13,338 bases of DNA from Collinsella sp. CAG:166 (GTDB taxonomy: Bacteria > Actinomycetota > Coriobacteriia > Coriobacteriales > Coriobacteriaceae): the NCBI GenBank assembly GCA_000434535.1, contig FR878650.1, forward strand, positions 1-13,338, in the 5' to 3' direction. The notes under the pieces were generated by a model. The model made no database searches. It was not told the origin of the DNA and worked only from the letters and a program-made list of their open reading frames with translations. Of this stretch, positions 1 through 7,917 are shown piece by piece (positions within the stretch are counted from its first letter, which is position 1; the number at the start of each line of letters is the position of its first letter). The translations under genes and the position numbers were made by a program.

Positions 1-17
1 CCGAGGCAAATCCTCGG
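1..17 (-). terminator. possible terminator hairpin downstream of hydrogenase gene
   Basis: The first 17 bases form a perfect 6-bp inverted repeat (CCGAGG, 5-nt loop, CCTCGG), 32 bases beyond the hydrogenase stop codon. The position suits a rho-independent terminator for the minus-strand operon. Any U-tract would lie outside the window, so termination cannot be confirmed. Confidence 0.35.
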
Positions 18-48
18 CGCGTCATCTCAGCATCAAACGCACGCATTG

Positions 49-1860
49 CTAGCACGCCCCCTCGTTGGGCATCGACCAGGCGTGATGGTCGGTATGCAGC
101 AATTCCTCGGCCAGCGGCGAGAGCGGCGCGCCCAAAAACTCGCGGTAGCACGCCTGGACACCGGGATTCTCGTGCGAGAAGCGAATGTCCGCCTTCGCAT
201 CCAGGCCCCACAGCACCTGGCCGCGCTCGGCTGCCAGCTCGCAGCCGTCGTGGATGGGCTGACCGCCGCCACCGACGCAGCCGCCCGGGCATGCCATAAC
301 CTCGACGAAGTCATAGCTTACACGGCCGTCGCGAATCGCGTCGAGCAGGCGGGCGGCGTTGCCCAGCCCGTGCGCCACGGCGACGCGTACCTTAGTGCCA
401 TCGATATCGGCCACGGCTTCCTTCCAGCCGTCGAGTCCGCGCACGTCGGTAAAGAAGTCCGCATCGGGGTTCTTACCCGTCACCAGGTAATATGCCGAGC
501 GCACGGCGGCCTCCATCACGCCGCCCGTGGCGCCAAAGATCACGCCCGCGCCCGTGCCAAAGCCCAGCGGCGTATCGAGCGGCTCCTCGACCAGCGTGTC
601 CACGCTCACGTGACTCGCGCGGATCATGCGCACCATCTCGCGCACCGTCAGCGCAACGTCCACGTCGGGCGCGCCGCCCTCGCCCACCATGCTCGGCAGC
701 GCACACTCGGCCTTCTTGGCCGTGCACGGCATCACGGACACCACGAACAGGCGCTCGGGCTCCACGCCCAACACCTTGGCGTAGTACGTCTTGGCAATGG
801 CGCCGAACATCTGCTGCGGCGACTTGGACGTGGACAGGCTGTCGACAAACTCCGGATAGCGCGCCTTCACAAAGCGCACCCAGCCCGGGCAGCAGCTCGT
901 AAACATGGGCCAGCCGCGGCTATCGCCCTCACCCTTGGCAGCGGCGCCCAGGCGCTCGAGCAGCTCGGAGCCCTCCTCCATGATGGTGAGGTCGGCCGAG
1001 AAATCGGTATCGAACACGTATTCAAAGCCTACGCGACGCAGCGCGCACGCCAGACGCTCGACGGTGGCCTCCTCGCGCGGAATGCCGAGCTCCTCGCCCC
1101 AAGCGCTACGCACGGCCGGCGCAATCTGCACCAGCACGATCTTGCCGGGATCGGCGAGAGCATCGAACACGGTCTCGGTGTCGTCGCGCTCGCGCAGGGC
1201 ACCCGTCGGGCAATGCGTGATGCACTGACCGCACGCGACGCAATCGGTCTTGTCGATCGGCGCACGCCCGCGGGTGCCCACGGCGGTATGCGTGGCGCGG
1301 TTGGTCAGGTCCCAAATCCCTAGGCCCTGCACGCTCTCGCACACCTTGATGCAGCGCATGCATTTGATGCACTTGTCGTTATCACGGATGATGGGGAAAT
1401 CGAAGTCCCAGCCCTCGCCCGCCAAATGCCTTTGATACGGCAGATAAAAAATACCCAGGTCGTTGGCGATGGTCTGTAGGTTGCAGTTGCCGCTGCGCAC
1501 GCAGCTCGTGCACTGCGAATCGTGCTGGGACAGCAGCAGCTGCACGTTGGTGCGACGGGCCTCGCGAGCCTTGGGGCTGTTGGTGTGGACCACCATGCCG
1601 TCGAGCACGTAGTTGTTGCAGGCGGCAACCAGCTGATCGCAGCCCTCGACTTCGACCACGCACACGCGGCAGCCGCCGATCTCGTTTAGATCGCGCAGGT
1701 AGCACAGGGTGGGAATCTGGATACCGACGGACTTGGCTGCGTCCAGGATCGTGGTGTGCTCGGGAACCACGACCTCGCAATTATCGATAGTGAGCTTGAC
1801 CATATTGTACGCTCCGTTTTCGGTGTTGTCGCTGACGGTGGTTTTGTTGGGCTCTACCAT
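49..1860 (-). CDS. hydA: [FeFe]-hydrogenase, multi-cluster catalytic subunit
   Basis: A 603-residue cytoplasmic iron hydrogenase that interconverts protons plus electrons with H2 at the H-cluster. Domains in order: an N-terminal 2Fe-2S ferredoxin fold (Cys53, 64, 67, 81), a His-Cys 4Fe-4S segment (His113, Cys117, 120, 126), two 4Fe-4S ferredoxin motifs (Cys164/167/170/174 and Cys207/210/213/217), then the H-cluster domain. All three H-cluster signatures are intact: TSCCPGW with Cys323/324, MPCTAKK with Cys379, and MACPGGC with Cys524/528, followed by GGGGQP. The chosen ATG at 1860 overlaps the upstream stop and has a strong GGAGG about 8 nt before it. A second ATG at 1803 (MVKLTIDN, 584 aa) also has a GGAG and is closer to the usual family start. 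The neighbouring GltD-like gene suggests the glutamate-synthase-linked group A2 class; that class assignment is inference. Maturation genes hydEFG are not in the window. Confidence 0.96.
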   Translation of the reverse strand: MVEPNKTTVSDNTENGAYNMVKLTIDNCEVVVPEHTTILDAAKSVGIQIPTLCYLRDLNEIGGCRVCVVEVEGCDQLVAACNNYVLDGMVVHTNSPKAREARRTNVQLLLSQHDSQCTSCVRSGNCNLQTIANDLGIFYLPYQRHLAGEGWDFDFPIIRDNDKCIKCMRCIKVCESVQGLGIWDLTNRATHTAVGTRGRAPIDKTDCVACGQCITHCPTGALRERDDTETVFDALADPGKIVLVQIAPAVRSAWGEELGIPREEATVERLACALRRVGFEYVFDTDFSADLTIMEEGSELLERLGAAAKGEGDSRGWPMFTSCCPGWVRFVKARYPEFVDSLSTSKSPQQMFGAIAKTYYAKVLGVEPERLFVVSVMPCTAKKAECALPSMVGEGGAPDVDVALTVREMVRMIRASHVSVDTLVEEPLDTPLGFGTGAGVIFGATGGVMEAAVRSAYYLVTGKNPDADFFTDVRGLDGWKEAVADIDGTKVRVAVAHGLGNAARLLDAIRDGRVSYDFVEVMACPGGCVGGGGQPIHDGCELAAERGQVLWGLDAKADIRFSHENPGVQACYREFLGAPLSPLAEELLHTDHHAWSMPNEGAC

Positions 1861-3686
1861 TCCAGGTTCCTCCCTCCGCGGAACGCGCCAAAGCCAAAGT
1901 GGTCGCAACGCAGGCAGCGGCTTGCCTCCTGGCGTGCCTCCTGCTCGGTGAGACCCTGCTCGACCAGATTCCAATCGTGAATACGCTCGCCGGCCTCGCG
2001 CTCGCCCAGCTCGCAGCGACCGCACTCGTGCTTGCCCTTAAACTGGACGGTCGGCAGCTTCACGTCGAGCTTAATCTTGTGGTCGAAGCCCAGGTAGCGG
2101 TCAATATTTGCCGAAGCCACGCGGCCGGCATTGATGGCGCGGATGACGGTGGCGGGGCCGGTCTGGCAGTCGCCGCCGCTAAAGAGGCCATCGAAGTTGG
2201 GCACGGCGCCGTCCGAATTGGTGCCGATGCAGCCCCACTTGCAGGCAATGCCCATCTCCTCAAACGGCTTGGAATCGATGTCCTGGCCGATGGCGACGAA
2301 CACGCGCTCGCAGGGGATGACACGCTCGGGCGTGGCGGCGGCACGCGGAGCCGGACGACCACGGCGGGGTTCACCGATAATCTGCGGCTGCACGCGCAGG
2401 CCGTTCACGCGACCGTCCTCGCCCGTCTCGATGGCAAGTGGGGCCGTGAGCTCCAGCACCTCGCAGCCCTCGGCCTGGGCGCCGGCGATCTCGGCGTCCT
2501 GGGCCGTCATATCGCAGATGCGACGGCGATAGACGATGCATACCTTTTCAGCACCGCAGCGCACGGCAGAGCGAGCCACATCCATGGCAACGTTGCCGCC
2601 GCCGATGACGCACACGCGCTGGCCGCTCAGGTCGGGCAGCTCGTCATCACCGATGGCGCGCAGCATCTTGACGGCCGACTCAACGCCGGGCGCCTCTTCG
2701 CCCGGAAGGCCGAGCTTCTTATCGCTGTGGGCACCGATGGCCAGGTAGACGGCATCGAACTCGTCGCGCAAGCTGGCAAGCTCCTCGCCGTTCACGGAAT
2801 GGTCGAGCTCCACGTCGATACCGGAGCTCAAGATCCAGTCAATCTCGGGCTGCAGGCGCTCGCGTGGCAGACGATAGCTGGGGATACCGTAGCGCAGCAT
2901 GCCGCCCAGGTGGTGCCGCTGCTCAAAGATCGTCACCTTGTGGCCCATCACGGCCAGGTAGTAAGCACAGGACAGGCCAGCCGGTCCGCCGCCGATCACG
3001 GCGACGCGCTTACCGGTGTTGTCCACCACATGCGGTTTATGGTCGTTGAGGTCACTGTGCTCAACGGCAAAACGCTTGAGGGCGAGGATGTTCATGGGGT
3101 CGTCGACCATGCCGCGACGGCAGTGCATCTCGCAGGGATGCTCGCACACCAGGCCGCAGACGAGCGGCAGCGGATTGTTCTTGCGGATGACCTTGACGGC
3201 ATCGGCATAGCGGCCGGCCTCGACGAGCGAAATGTACCCGGGAATGTCGACGTGCGCCGGGCAGCCCGAGACGCACGGAACGCGGGCCTCGCGGTCAAAG
3301 CCGCAGGAGCGCTCGCGGATGTGATGCTCAAAGTCGTCGCGGAAGCCGCGAATGGCCGTGAGCGCCATGGCGCCGGCCTCGTAGCCGATGGCGCAGTCGC
3401 TCGAAAGGTAGATGGTGCGGGCCGTGCGCTCAATAAGGTTGAGCGTGGACTCATCGGCGCGCCCTTCGAGTACATCGGCGAGCAGGTCGCTCAGCGCGCT
3501 CAGGCCCACGCGACAGGGCGTGCACTTGCCGCAGCTCTGGGTGGAACACAGGTTGACGAGAGCTGCCGTAAACTCAACGGGACACGGGGCGAGCGAGCTC
3601 ACCGCCAAGCGGCGTCCGAGCGCATCGTGCAGGTCGTCCATGACGGCCTGAGCGTGGCTGCGTTCCATTACATGCAGTCGAGCCAT
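1854..3686 (-). CDS. NuoF-C-terminal/GltD-like FAD and Fe-S NAD(P)H oxidoreductase
   Basis: A 610-residue soluble electron-transfer flavoprotein. Residues ~35-120 match the 4Fe-4S tail of NuoF-type subunits (SCGKCTPCRVG, Cys52/55/58, then Cys98), without the FMN/NADH part of NuoF. Residues ~138-190 match the GltD N-terminal Fe-S region (CVSGCPAHVDIPGYI; Cys177/181/185/189). A first dinucleotide fold (IGGGPAG, ~231-237) should bind FAD and a second (IGGGNVAMD, ~361-369) NAD(P)H. The arginine cluster in VYRRR (387-389) would suit NADPH, which is inference. A GGD motif near 504-506 is the second FAD contact. The C-terminal CLRCD belongs to another small cysteine cluster. ATG at 3686 was chosen for its AGGGG five bases upstream; an in-frame GTG at 3701 lacks this. 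It overlaps hydA by 7 nt, so it is probably the hydrogenase's redox partner. No glutamate synthase large subunit is nearby. Confidence 0.9.
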   Translation of the reverse strand: MARLHVMERSHAQAVMDDLHDALGRRLAVSSLAPCPVEFTAALVNLCSTQSCGKCTPCRVGLSALSDLLADVLEGRADESTLNLIERTARTIYLSSDCAIGYEAGAMALTAIRGFRDDFEHHIRERSCGFDREARVPCVSGCPAHVDIPGYISLVEAGRYADAVKVIRKNNPLPLVCGLVCEHPCEMHCRRGMVDDPMNILALKRFAVEHSDLNDHKPHVVDNTGKRVAVIGGGPAGLSCAYYLAVMGHKVTIFEQRHHLGGMLRYGIPSYRLPRERLQPEIDWILSSGIDVELDHSVNGEELASLRDEFDAVYLAIGAHSDKKLGLPGEEAPGVESAVKMLRAIGDDELPDLSGQRVCVIGGGNVAMDVARSAVRCGAEKVCIVYRRRICDMTAQDAEIAGAQAEGCEVLELTAPLAIETGEDGRVNGLRVQPQIIGEPRRGRPAPRAAATPERVIPCERVFVAIGQDIDSKPFEEMGIACKWGCIGTNSDGAVPNFDGLFSGGDCQTGPATVIRAINAGRVASANIDRYLGFDHKIKLDVKLPTVQFKGKHECGRCELGEREAGERIHDWNLVEQGLTEQEARQEASRCLRCDHFGFGAFRGGRNLEW

Positions 3687-3701
3687 AAGATCCCCTCTCA
3701 C

Positions 3702-3871
3702 ATGGCAGCCCGGAGGCGAGGCCGGGCGAAGTTGCTACACGCACAACACTGACCTAAAAAGTTGTTAGGTCTCCACGCAGTTCGGCAGGCGGTATGAAAT
3801 GTCACCCTCGGCGGTGAAATAGAACATTACCGCAGATAAATGCCATATTTGATAAAACGCGTTACCAAACG
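3702..3871 (-). promoter_or_regulatory. leader and promoter region of the hydrogenase operon
   Basis: This gene-free stretch must hold the promoter of the hydrogenase operon. It contains three symmetric elements: a 6-bp perfect hairpin (GCCCGG/CCGGGC, 3708-3727) only 21 nt before the start codon, a 7-bp perfect dyad with a 7-nt centre (GACCTAA/TTAGGTC, 3751-3771), and a looser GCGGT/ACCGC dyad (3811-3833). I could not pick a convincing -35/-10 pair. The dyads are candidate operator or mRNA-structure sites; none matches the Rex consensus. Confidence 0.4.
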
Positions 3872-3911
3872 GCAATGCCCCGCCCACGCAATCACGTGGA
3901 CGGGGCATTGC
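3872..3911 (-). terminator. terminator of the PTS/6-phospho-glucosidase operon
   Basis: A 17-bp stem with one G-U pair in the minus-strand transcript: arms 3872-3888 and 3895-3911 around a 6-nt loop. It lies 32 nt past the GH4 stop codon. The tail after the stem is only moderately U-rich (CGUUUGG), so it may work mainly through stem strength. It separates the PTS operon from the hydrogenase operon that reads the same way. Confidence 0.75.
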
Positions 3912-3942
3912 TCTAGGTATGCGGCCAGCGACCCTGTTGCTT

Positions 3943-5325
3943 TTACTTAAGCTCGGGCCAGTAACCCTTGTTGGCCTCGATCATGTCGTCGAGAACCTCC
4001 TTGGCGACCTTCATCGACGGCACAGTCTTGTTGAGCGTAAAGGCCTTAAGCGCCTTCTCGTACGAACCCTCGATCGTAGCCTCGACAATGAGCTTCTCGG
4101 AGTTCAGCTGCTGCATCATGAGGCCCTGCTGGAACAGCGGAATGTTGTCGCGGCTGATGACCTCGGGGCCGTTCTTGCCAATGTAGGCAGGCAGCTCGAC
4201 CATAGCGTCGTAGGGCATGTTGGGGATGGCGCCCTTGTTCTCGCAAATGACCAGGAAGCGCTGCTTGGTGTCGTTCTTCAGAGCGATAGCCAGATCGGCA
4301 ATCCAGTCGCCGTGGCTGCCCGCATAGAACGTGCTCTCGTCGATCTCGCCCGTCTTCTCGTAGTGATCGATACCGTCGAAGAGGTTCTTCTCACGCGTCT
4401 CCTCAACCTCGTTAGCACGGGTGCGCTCGGGGTTGGAGTGCTCGACGAACTCCTTCTGCTGCAGGTAGTAGTTCAGATACGTGTTGGGCAGGTACTCCGG
4501 GAAGCACTCCATGATCTCGTACTCGCCCTTCCAGACGTAGTACCAGCTGCCCTTGGTGTGGCGGTTCTGCTCGGGGTGCTCGTCGGTGGCCTCCTCGGGC
4601 TTCTTTGCCATGAGCGAGCCCATGCCCTTGAGGTACGAATCGGGCAGCAGAATCTCATGCTCCTTGATGTACTCGCGCAGCTGCGGGAGCACCTCCTCGC
4701 CCTTGTGGCGGATCGAGGTGAACCAACCAAAGTGGTTGAGGCCAAAGTAATCGTACTCGACATCCTTCTTGTCGATATCGAGCGCGGCGCAAACCACGTC
4801 GATGATCGCGATCGGCATGTCGCAGATGTTGATGATGCGAGCATTGGGACGCAGTACGCGGCAGCCCTCGGAGACGATGGCGGCAGGGTTGGAGTAGTTG
4901 AGAATCCAGTAGTCCTTCTTGGCGTACTTCTCAACGTCATCGATCAGCTCGACCATGGGGAAGATGGTGCGCATGCCGTAGGCAAGACCGCCGCAACCGC
5001 AAGTCTCCTGACCCACGCAGCCGTGACGCAGCGGAATCTTCTCGTCCTGCTCGCGCATGGCGTAGCCGCCCACGCGCATCTGGGCAAACACGAAGCTCGC
5101 GTCGGTAAAAGCCGTCTTCTTGTCGGTGGTCACCGTGAGCTTGATGTCCAGGCCGAGGTCCTCGTGCAAAATCCAGTCCACGAGCACGCCGATCTTGCGC
5201 TGGCGCTCCTCGTTGATGTCGTACAGACGAATCTCGTCAACATCGAGCTCGTCCTTGCGCAGGGCGATGGACTTGACGATGCCGGGGGTAAAGGTGGATC
5301 CGCCACCACACAGAGTAATGATCAT
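3943..5325 (-). CDS. glvA: GH4 6-phospho-alpha-glucosidase (GlvA/MalH type)
   Basis: A 460-residue NAD+- and divalent-metal-dependent glycosidase. It hydrolyses 6-phospho-alpha-glucosides (for example maltose-6'-phosphate) delivered by a PTS, giving glucose 6-phosphate and glucose. Visible signatures are the N-terminal NAD fold GGGSTFTPG (7-15), GQETCGCGG (105-113), NYSNP (143-147), the metal-ligand motif CDMP (168-171) and NHFGW (197-201) with the conserved His198. The CDMP tetrad is typical of the phospho-alpha-glucosidase branch, whereas CelF-like phospho-beta-glucosidases carry CNVP. One oddity is GCGG where GlvA-type enzymes usually have GPGG. The start is supported by AAGGAG nine bases upstream. 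Only 3 nt separate it from the EIICB stop, so the two are co-translated. Exact sugar specificity cannot be read from sequence alone. Confidence 0.93.
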   Translation of the reverse strand: MIITLCGGGSTFTPGIVKSIALRKDELDVDEIRLYDINEERQRKIGVLVDWILHEDLGLDIKLTVTTDKKTAFTDASFVFAQMRVGGYAMREQDEKIPLRHGCVGQETCGCGGLAYGMRTIFPMVELIDDVEKYAKKDYWILNYSNPAAIVSEGCRVLRPNARIINICDMPIAIIDVVCAALDIDKKDVEYDYFGLNHFGWFTSIRHKGEEVLPQLREYIKEHEILLPDSYLKGMGSLMAKKPEEATDEHPEQNRHTKGSWYYVWKGEYEIMECFPEYLPNTYLNYYLQQKEFVEHSNPERTRANEVEETREKNLFDGIDHYEKTGEIDESTFYAGSHGDWIADLAIALKNDTKQRFLVICENKGAIPNMPYDAMVELPAYIGKNGPEVISRDNIPLFQQGLMMQQLNSEKLIVEATIEGSYEKALKAFTLNKTVPSMKVAKEVLDDMIEANKGYWPELK

Positions 5326-5328
5326 TGT

Positions 5329-6945
5329 TTACTGCTCCTTCTCAATTGCGTTTTCGACCTTGTCGCGCATCTCAGCGACCTTCATGCCAAAGATGATCTG
5401 GATATTATTGCCGTTGCGGTTGATGCCGCTGTTGGGCACGTGGTTGATGAGGTCCTCATTGATGAGGTCCGGGTTCTTAACGTTCACGCGGAGACGCGTA
5501 AAGCAGTTCTCGAGCTCCTCGATGTTGTCCTTGCCGCCAAGACCTGCGACCAGGTCGGCAATACCTGCATCGACGCCCTCTGCGGGAGCTGAGGCAACAG
5601 CGCCCTGCTTCACCGCGACAGACGCGGCGGCCTCGCCCTCGGCAACGGACTCGGCGAGCTCGGACTCCTCCTCGCGACCAGGCGTGTGGAGGTTGAGCTT
5701 CTTAATAAGGAAGGTGAAGAGGAAGAAGTACAGAGCGGCGTTGACGATTCCAAGCACCAGCATAACCGGCCAGTTGGTCTTGTCGACACCGAGGACCAGG
5801 TTGGAAACCACGATGTTGATGATGCCGCCTGCAGTCGAAGCGGGCACGGAGAGGACCTTGAGCAGAACCAGGAAGATGCCGGAAAGAACCGAGTGAACGA
5901 CAAAGAGCACGGGAGCGGCAAAGACAAAGAGGAAGTCCATGGGCTCGGTGACACAGGAGAGCACGGCGGTGATGATCAGCGGGATGATAACGGCCTTGGT
6001 CTTATCCTTGTTCCCCTTGTAAGCGGTGACGATAAAGGCGAGACCGATACCGATGTAGGGCCACAGGTTGTTGAAGGTGTAGCTGTTGAAGTAGGTGCTA
6101 TCGGAGAAGGGCTGGCCCGTCATTGCCATCTCGGCGACACGGATGGGGTAGGCGCCGGCGATAACCTGATCGCCCAGCGTCAGGGTGCCACCCACATCGG
6201 AGAACTGGAACGGGGTGTAGATGAGGTGGTGCAAACCGGTGGGAACGAGCAGCTTGTTGAGCATGCCGTAGATAAACAGACCGATGTTGCCCGACTCCTT
6301 AATGATGCCGGCAACGGAGGAGATGGCGCCCTGAACCGGAGGCCAAACGATGCAGAAGCCAGCGCCCATGATCCAGGAAATGATGATCATGATCAGGAAC
6401 GGGAAGCGAACGCCCGAGAACATCGAAAGGGCAATGGGGAACTGCTTGTTCGAGTACTTGTTGAACACGGCACCGGTGATGCAACCAAGAATGATGCCGC
6501 CGAACACGCCGGTATCGAGCACCTGAATGCCCATAACGGTGGCCTGGCCGGTTCCGGTAAGACCGAGCATGCCGCTCGCATCGGCAAGAGAGCCGGTGGC
6601 GTTGAGCACGATGTTGTTAGCCTGCAGGAACAGGAAGAACGACATCAGGGCGATCAACGAAGCATGGCCCTTGTTCTTCTTTGCCATGGCGCCGGCGATG
6701 CCCACGCAGAACAGAATCGAGAGGTTGTTGATGATAAACATCAGCGACTGGTAGACAACGGCGCCCACAAGCTGGAACGGACCGGAGCCCAGTACGGGGA
6801 CCAAAGCGCAGATGGTCTTGTTGGTCAGAATGATGCCCACGATGAGCAGGATGCCGGCAACCGAGAGATACATCATCGGCTGAACGATCGACTTCGCGAA
6901 CACCTCCAACGGCGCTTTAAAATTGAACTTCTTTTTTGCGGTCAT
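5329..6945 (-). CDS. PTS sugar transporter EIICB, maltose/glucose family
   Basis: A 538-residue inner-membrane permease that imports and phosphorylates a glucose-type sugar or alpha-glucoside. Residues ~11-415 form the EIIC domain with about ten hydrophobic segments. They include the substrate-site loop VPTGLHHLIYTPF (234-246) and the family motif VTEPMDFLF (332-340, usually G-I-T-E-P-I-E-F). A charged and Ala-rich linker (~420-462) leads to the EIIB domain, whose phospho-acceptor is Cys481 in NCFTRLRV. No EIIA domain is attached, so phosphate should come from the EIIA encoded two genes upstream. ATG at 6945 was chosen because GGGGAG lies 7 nt upstream; an ATG nine codons earlier has no comparable site. 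The paired 6-phospho-alpha-glucosidase points to maltose or a related alpha-glucoside (GlvC/MalX-like role), by inference. Confidence 0.93.
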   Translation of the reverse strand: MTAKKKFNFKAPLEVFAKSIVQPMMYLSVAGILLIVGIILTNKTICALVPVLGSGPFQLVGAVVYQSLMFIINNLSILFCVGIAGAMAKKNKGHASLIALMSFFLFLQANNIVLNATGSLADASGMLGLTGTGQATVMGIQVLDTGVFGGIILGCITGAVFNKYSNKQFPIALSMFSGVRFPFLIMIIISWIMGAGFCIVWPPVQGAISSVAGIIKESGNIGLFIYGMLNKLLVPTGLHHLIYTPFQFSDVGGTLTLGDQVIAGAYPIRVAEMAMTGQPFSDSTYFNSYTFNNLWPYIGIGLAFIVTAYKGNKDKTKAVIIPLIITAVLSCVTEPMDFLFVFAAPVLFVVHSVLSGIFLVLLKVLSVPASTAGGIINIVVSNLVLGVDKTNWPVMLVLGIVNAALYFFLFTFLIKKLNLHTPGREEESELAESVAEGEAAASVAVKQGAVASAPAEGVDAGIADLVAGLGGKDNIEELENCFTRLRVNVKNPDLINEDLINHVPNSGINRNGNNIQIIFGMKVAEMRDKVENAIEKEQ

Positions 6946-7044
6946 AGCGGTACTCCCCTTCCTTTTCCGCAAATTAAGACAGATGTGCCCTGGACAAGAC
7001 CGTGAGCCTTGCCTTATATCAATCGATGTGTGGGCACGTTATGC
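6946..7044 (-). promoter_or_regulatory. inter-cistronic leader between licT-type gene and EIICB
   Basis: Within this 99-nt gap a perfect 6-bp pair, GTGCCC (6985-6990) and GGGCAC (7032-7037), closes a longer fold. That fold contains a weak inner hairpin, GGCAAG/CTTGTC. There is no U-run after it, so it is not an obvious terminator or RAT. It might be a processing or translation-control structure. Confidence 0.25.
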
Positions 7045-7911
7045 CTAGAGACCAGGTTCTCCAAGCAGGTTAACAATGTGATACGCGAGATAACTCTTCT
7101 CGGCATCGGTAACGACAACGTTATAGGTAGACGACAAGTGGGCGGCTATGGCGTCCGCGCACGAGAATGCACACGGATACGCCGTTTGATCGATTCGGAA
7201 CAGCGCGTCTCCGTTGATTTGCCCTGCCGTGGGGTCAAGCGCCCGCTGTGCGAAAAACTGCAGGTGGCGGACGAAACGCTCATAGGGCAACGAGGTGTCA
7301 TCGAGGGTCGTAGCATAGCGCTCGGAAACAATCGCGAGCACGTCGCGAACAAGCTGGACCGAAACAATCAAACGGTCGGAGCGTTGCGGCATGGTGGCGT
7401 TGACGATATGCAAGGTAATGAAACCCTGCTCTTCTTCGCTCATCTGGATGCCCATATACTCCTTGATAATCTGCAGCGCACGGCCCGCAAGTGCATACTC
7501 CTTGCGATAGAACTGCTGGATCTCGAGCAGCAGCGGATTCTCACAGGAGACGCCCTTGCGCTCGCGCTCCAAAGCAAGGCTGATATGGTCTGCGAGAGCA
7601 ATGAGAATCTTGTCGTTGATATCAACATTGAGCTCTCGACGGAGCATCTGAACAATGTCCTCGGCAATCACGAGGTTGACGGTGGGGATGGACTCCAAAA
7701 GATGTGCCAAGCGGTCAATCGTACGCGAGTCCTGAGAAGTTCCCTCCTGCAACGCGTAGGTCTTTTCGATCGACGCCTCGTCGATGGCATCGCCGGCATG
7801 ACGGCCAAAGCAGAGGCCTCGACCGATGACGATGAGCTCGGAGCCATCGTCCGAAGTGACCATTGCGACGTTGTTGTTAAAAACTCGCTTGATAACCACG
7901 GTACCCACCAC
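7045..7911 (-). CDS. licT: BglG/LicT-family transcription antiterminator
   Basis: A 288-residue RNA-binding regulator that stabilises an antiterminator hairpin in sugar-operon leaders and is controlled by PTS phosphorylation. The N-terminal CAT RNA-binding domain covers ~5-58, with IKRVFNNNV and GRGLCFGRHAGDAI. Two PTS-regulation domains follow: PRD1 with His109 (LADHISLAL) and His168 (ITLHIVNA), and PRD2 with His216 (RHLQFF) and His278 (AYHIVNLL). All four regulatory histidines are therefore present. It begins with GTG, 6 nt after the EIIA stop. The start is uncertain because GTGs at 7911, 7908 and 7899 are all in frame, the family normally starts just before I-K-R-V, and the Shine-Dalgarno signal is poor. 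The likely target is the leader at 8456-8542 of its own operon. The licT symbol marks family only; glcT/bglG-like naming would fit equally. Confidence 0.93.
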   Translation of the reverse strand: MVGTVVIKRVFNNNVAMVTSDDGSELIVIGRGLCFGRHAGDAIDEASIEKTYALQEGTSQDSRTIDRLAHLLESIPTVNLVIAEDIVQMLRRELNVDINDKILIALADHISLALERERKGVSCENPLLLEIQQFYRKEYALAGRALQIIKEYMGIQMSEEEQGFITLHIVNATMPQRSDRLIVSVQLVRDVLAIVSERYATTLDDTSLPYERFVRHLQFFAQRALDPTAGQINGDALFRIDQTAYPCAFSCADAIAAHLSSTYNVVVTDAEKSYLAYHIVNLLGEPGL

Positions 7912-7917
7912 AAAAAT

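Noticed and set aside
46..1323. Long plus-strand open frame opposite the hydrogenase gene
   Set aside because: It lies antisense to a protein with every catalytic motif intact, is full of Ala/His/Arg as expected from reverse GC-rich codons, and shows no domain or ribosome site.
1899..3752. 617-codon plus-strand frame opposite the GltD-like gene
   Set aside because: It is a mirror of the real gene. Its length comes from codon bias on the other strand, and it has no recognisable motif.
3751..3771. Possible Rex (NADH-sensing) operator upstream of the hydrogenase operon
   Set aside because: The dyad GACCTAA/TTAGGTC does not fit the TTGTGAA/TTCACAA-type or TTGTTAA/TTAACAA-type Rex pattern; only a short TTGTTA piece matches.
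3919..5592. 557-codon plus-strand frame opposite the GH4 gene
   Set aside because: Leu/Val/Asp-rich shadow of a well-supported glycosidase. It crosses the GH4/EIICB boundary, which a real gene would be unlikely to mirror.
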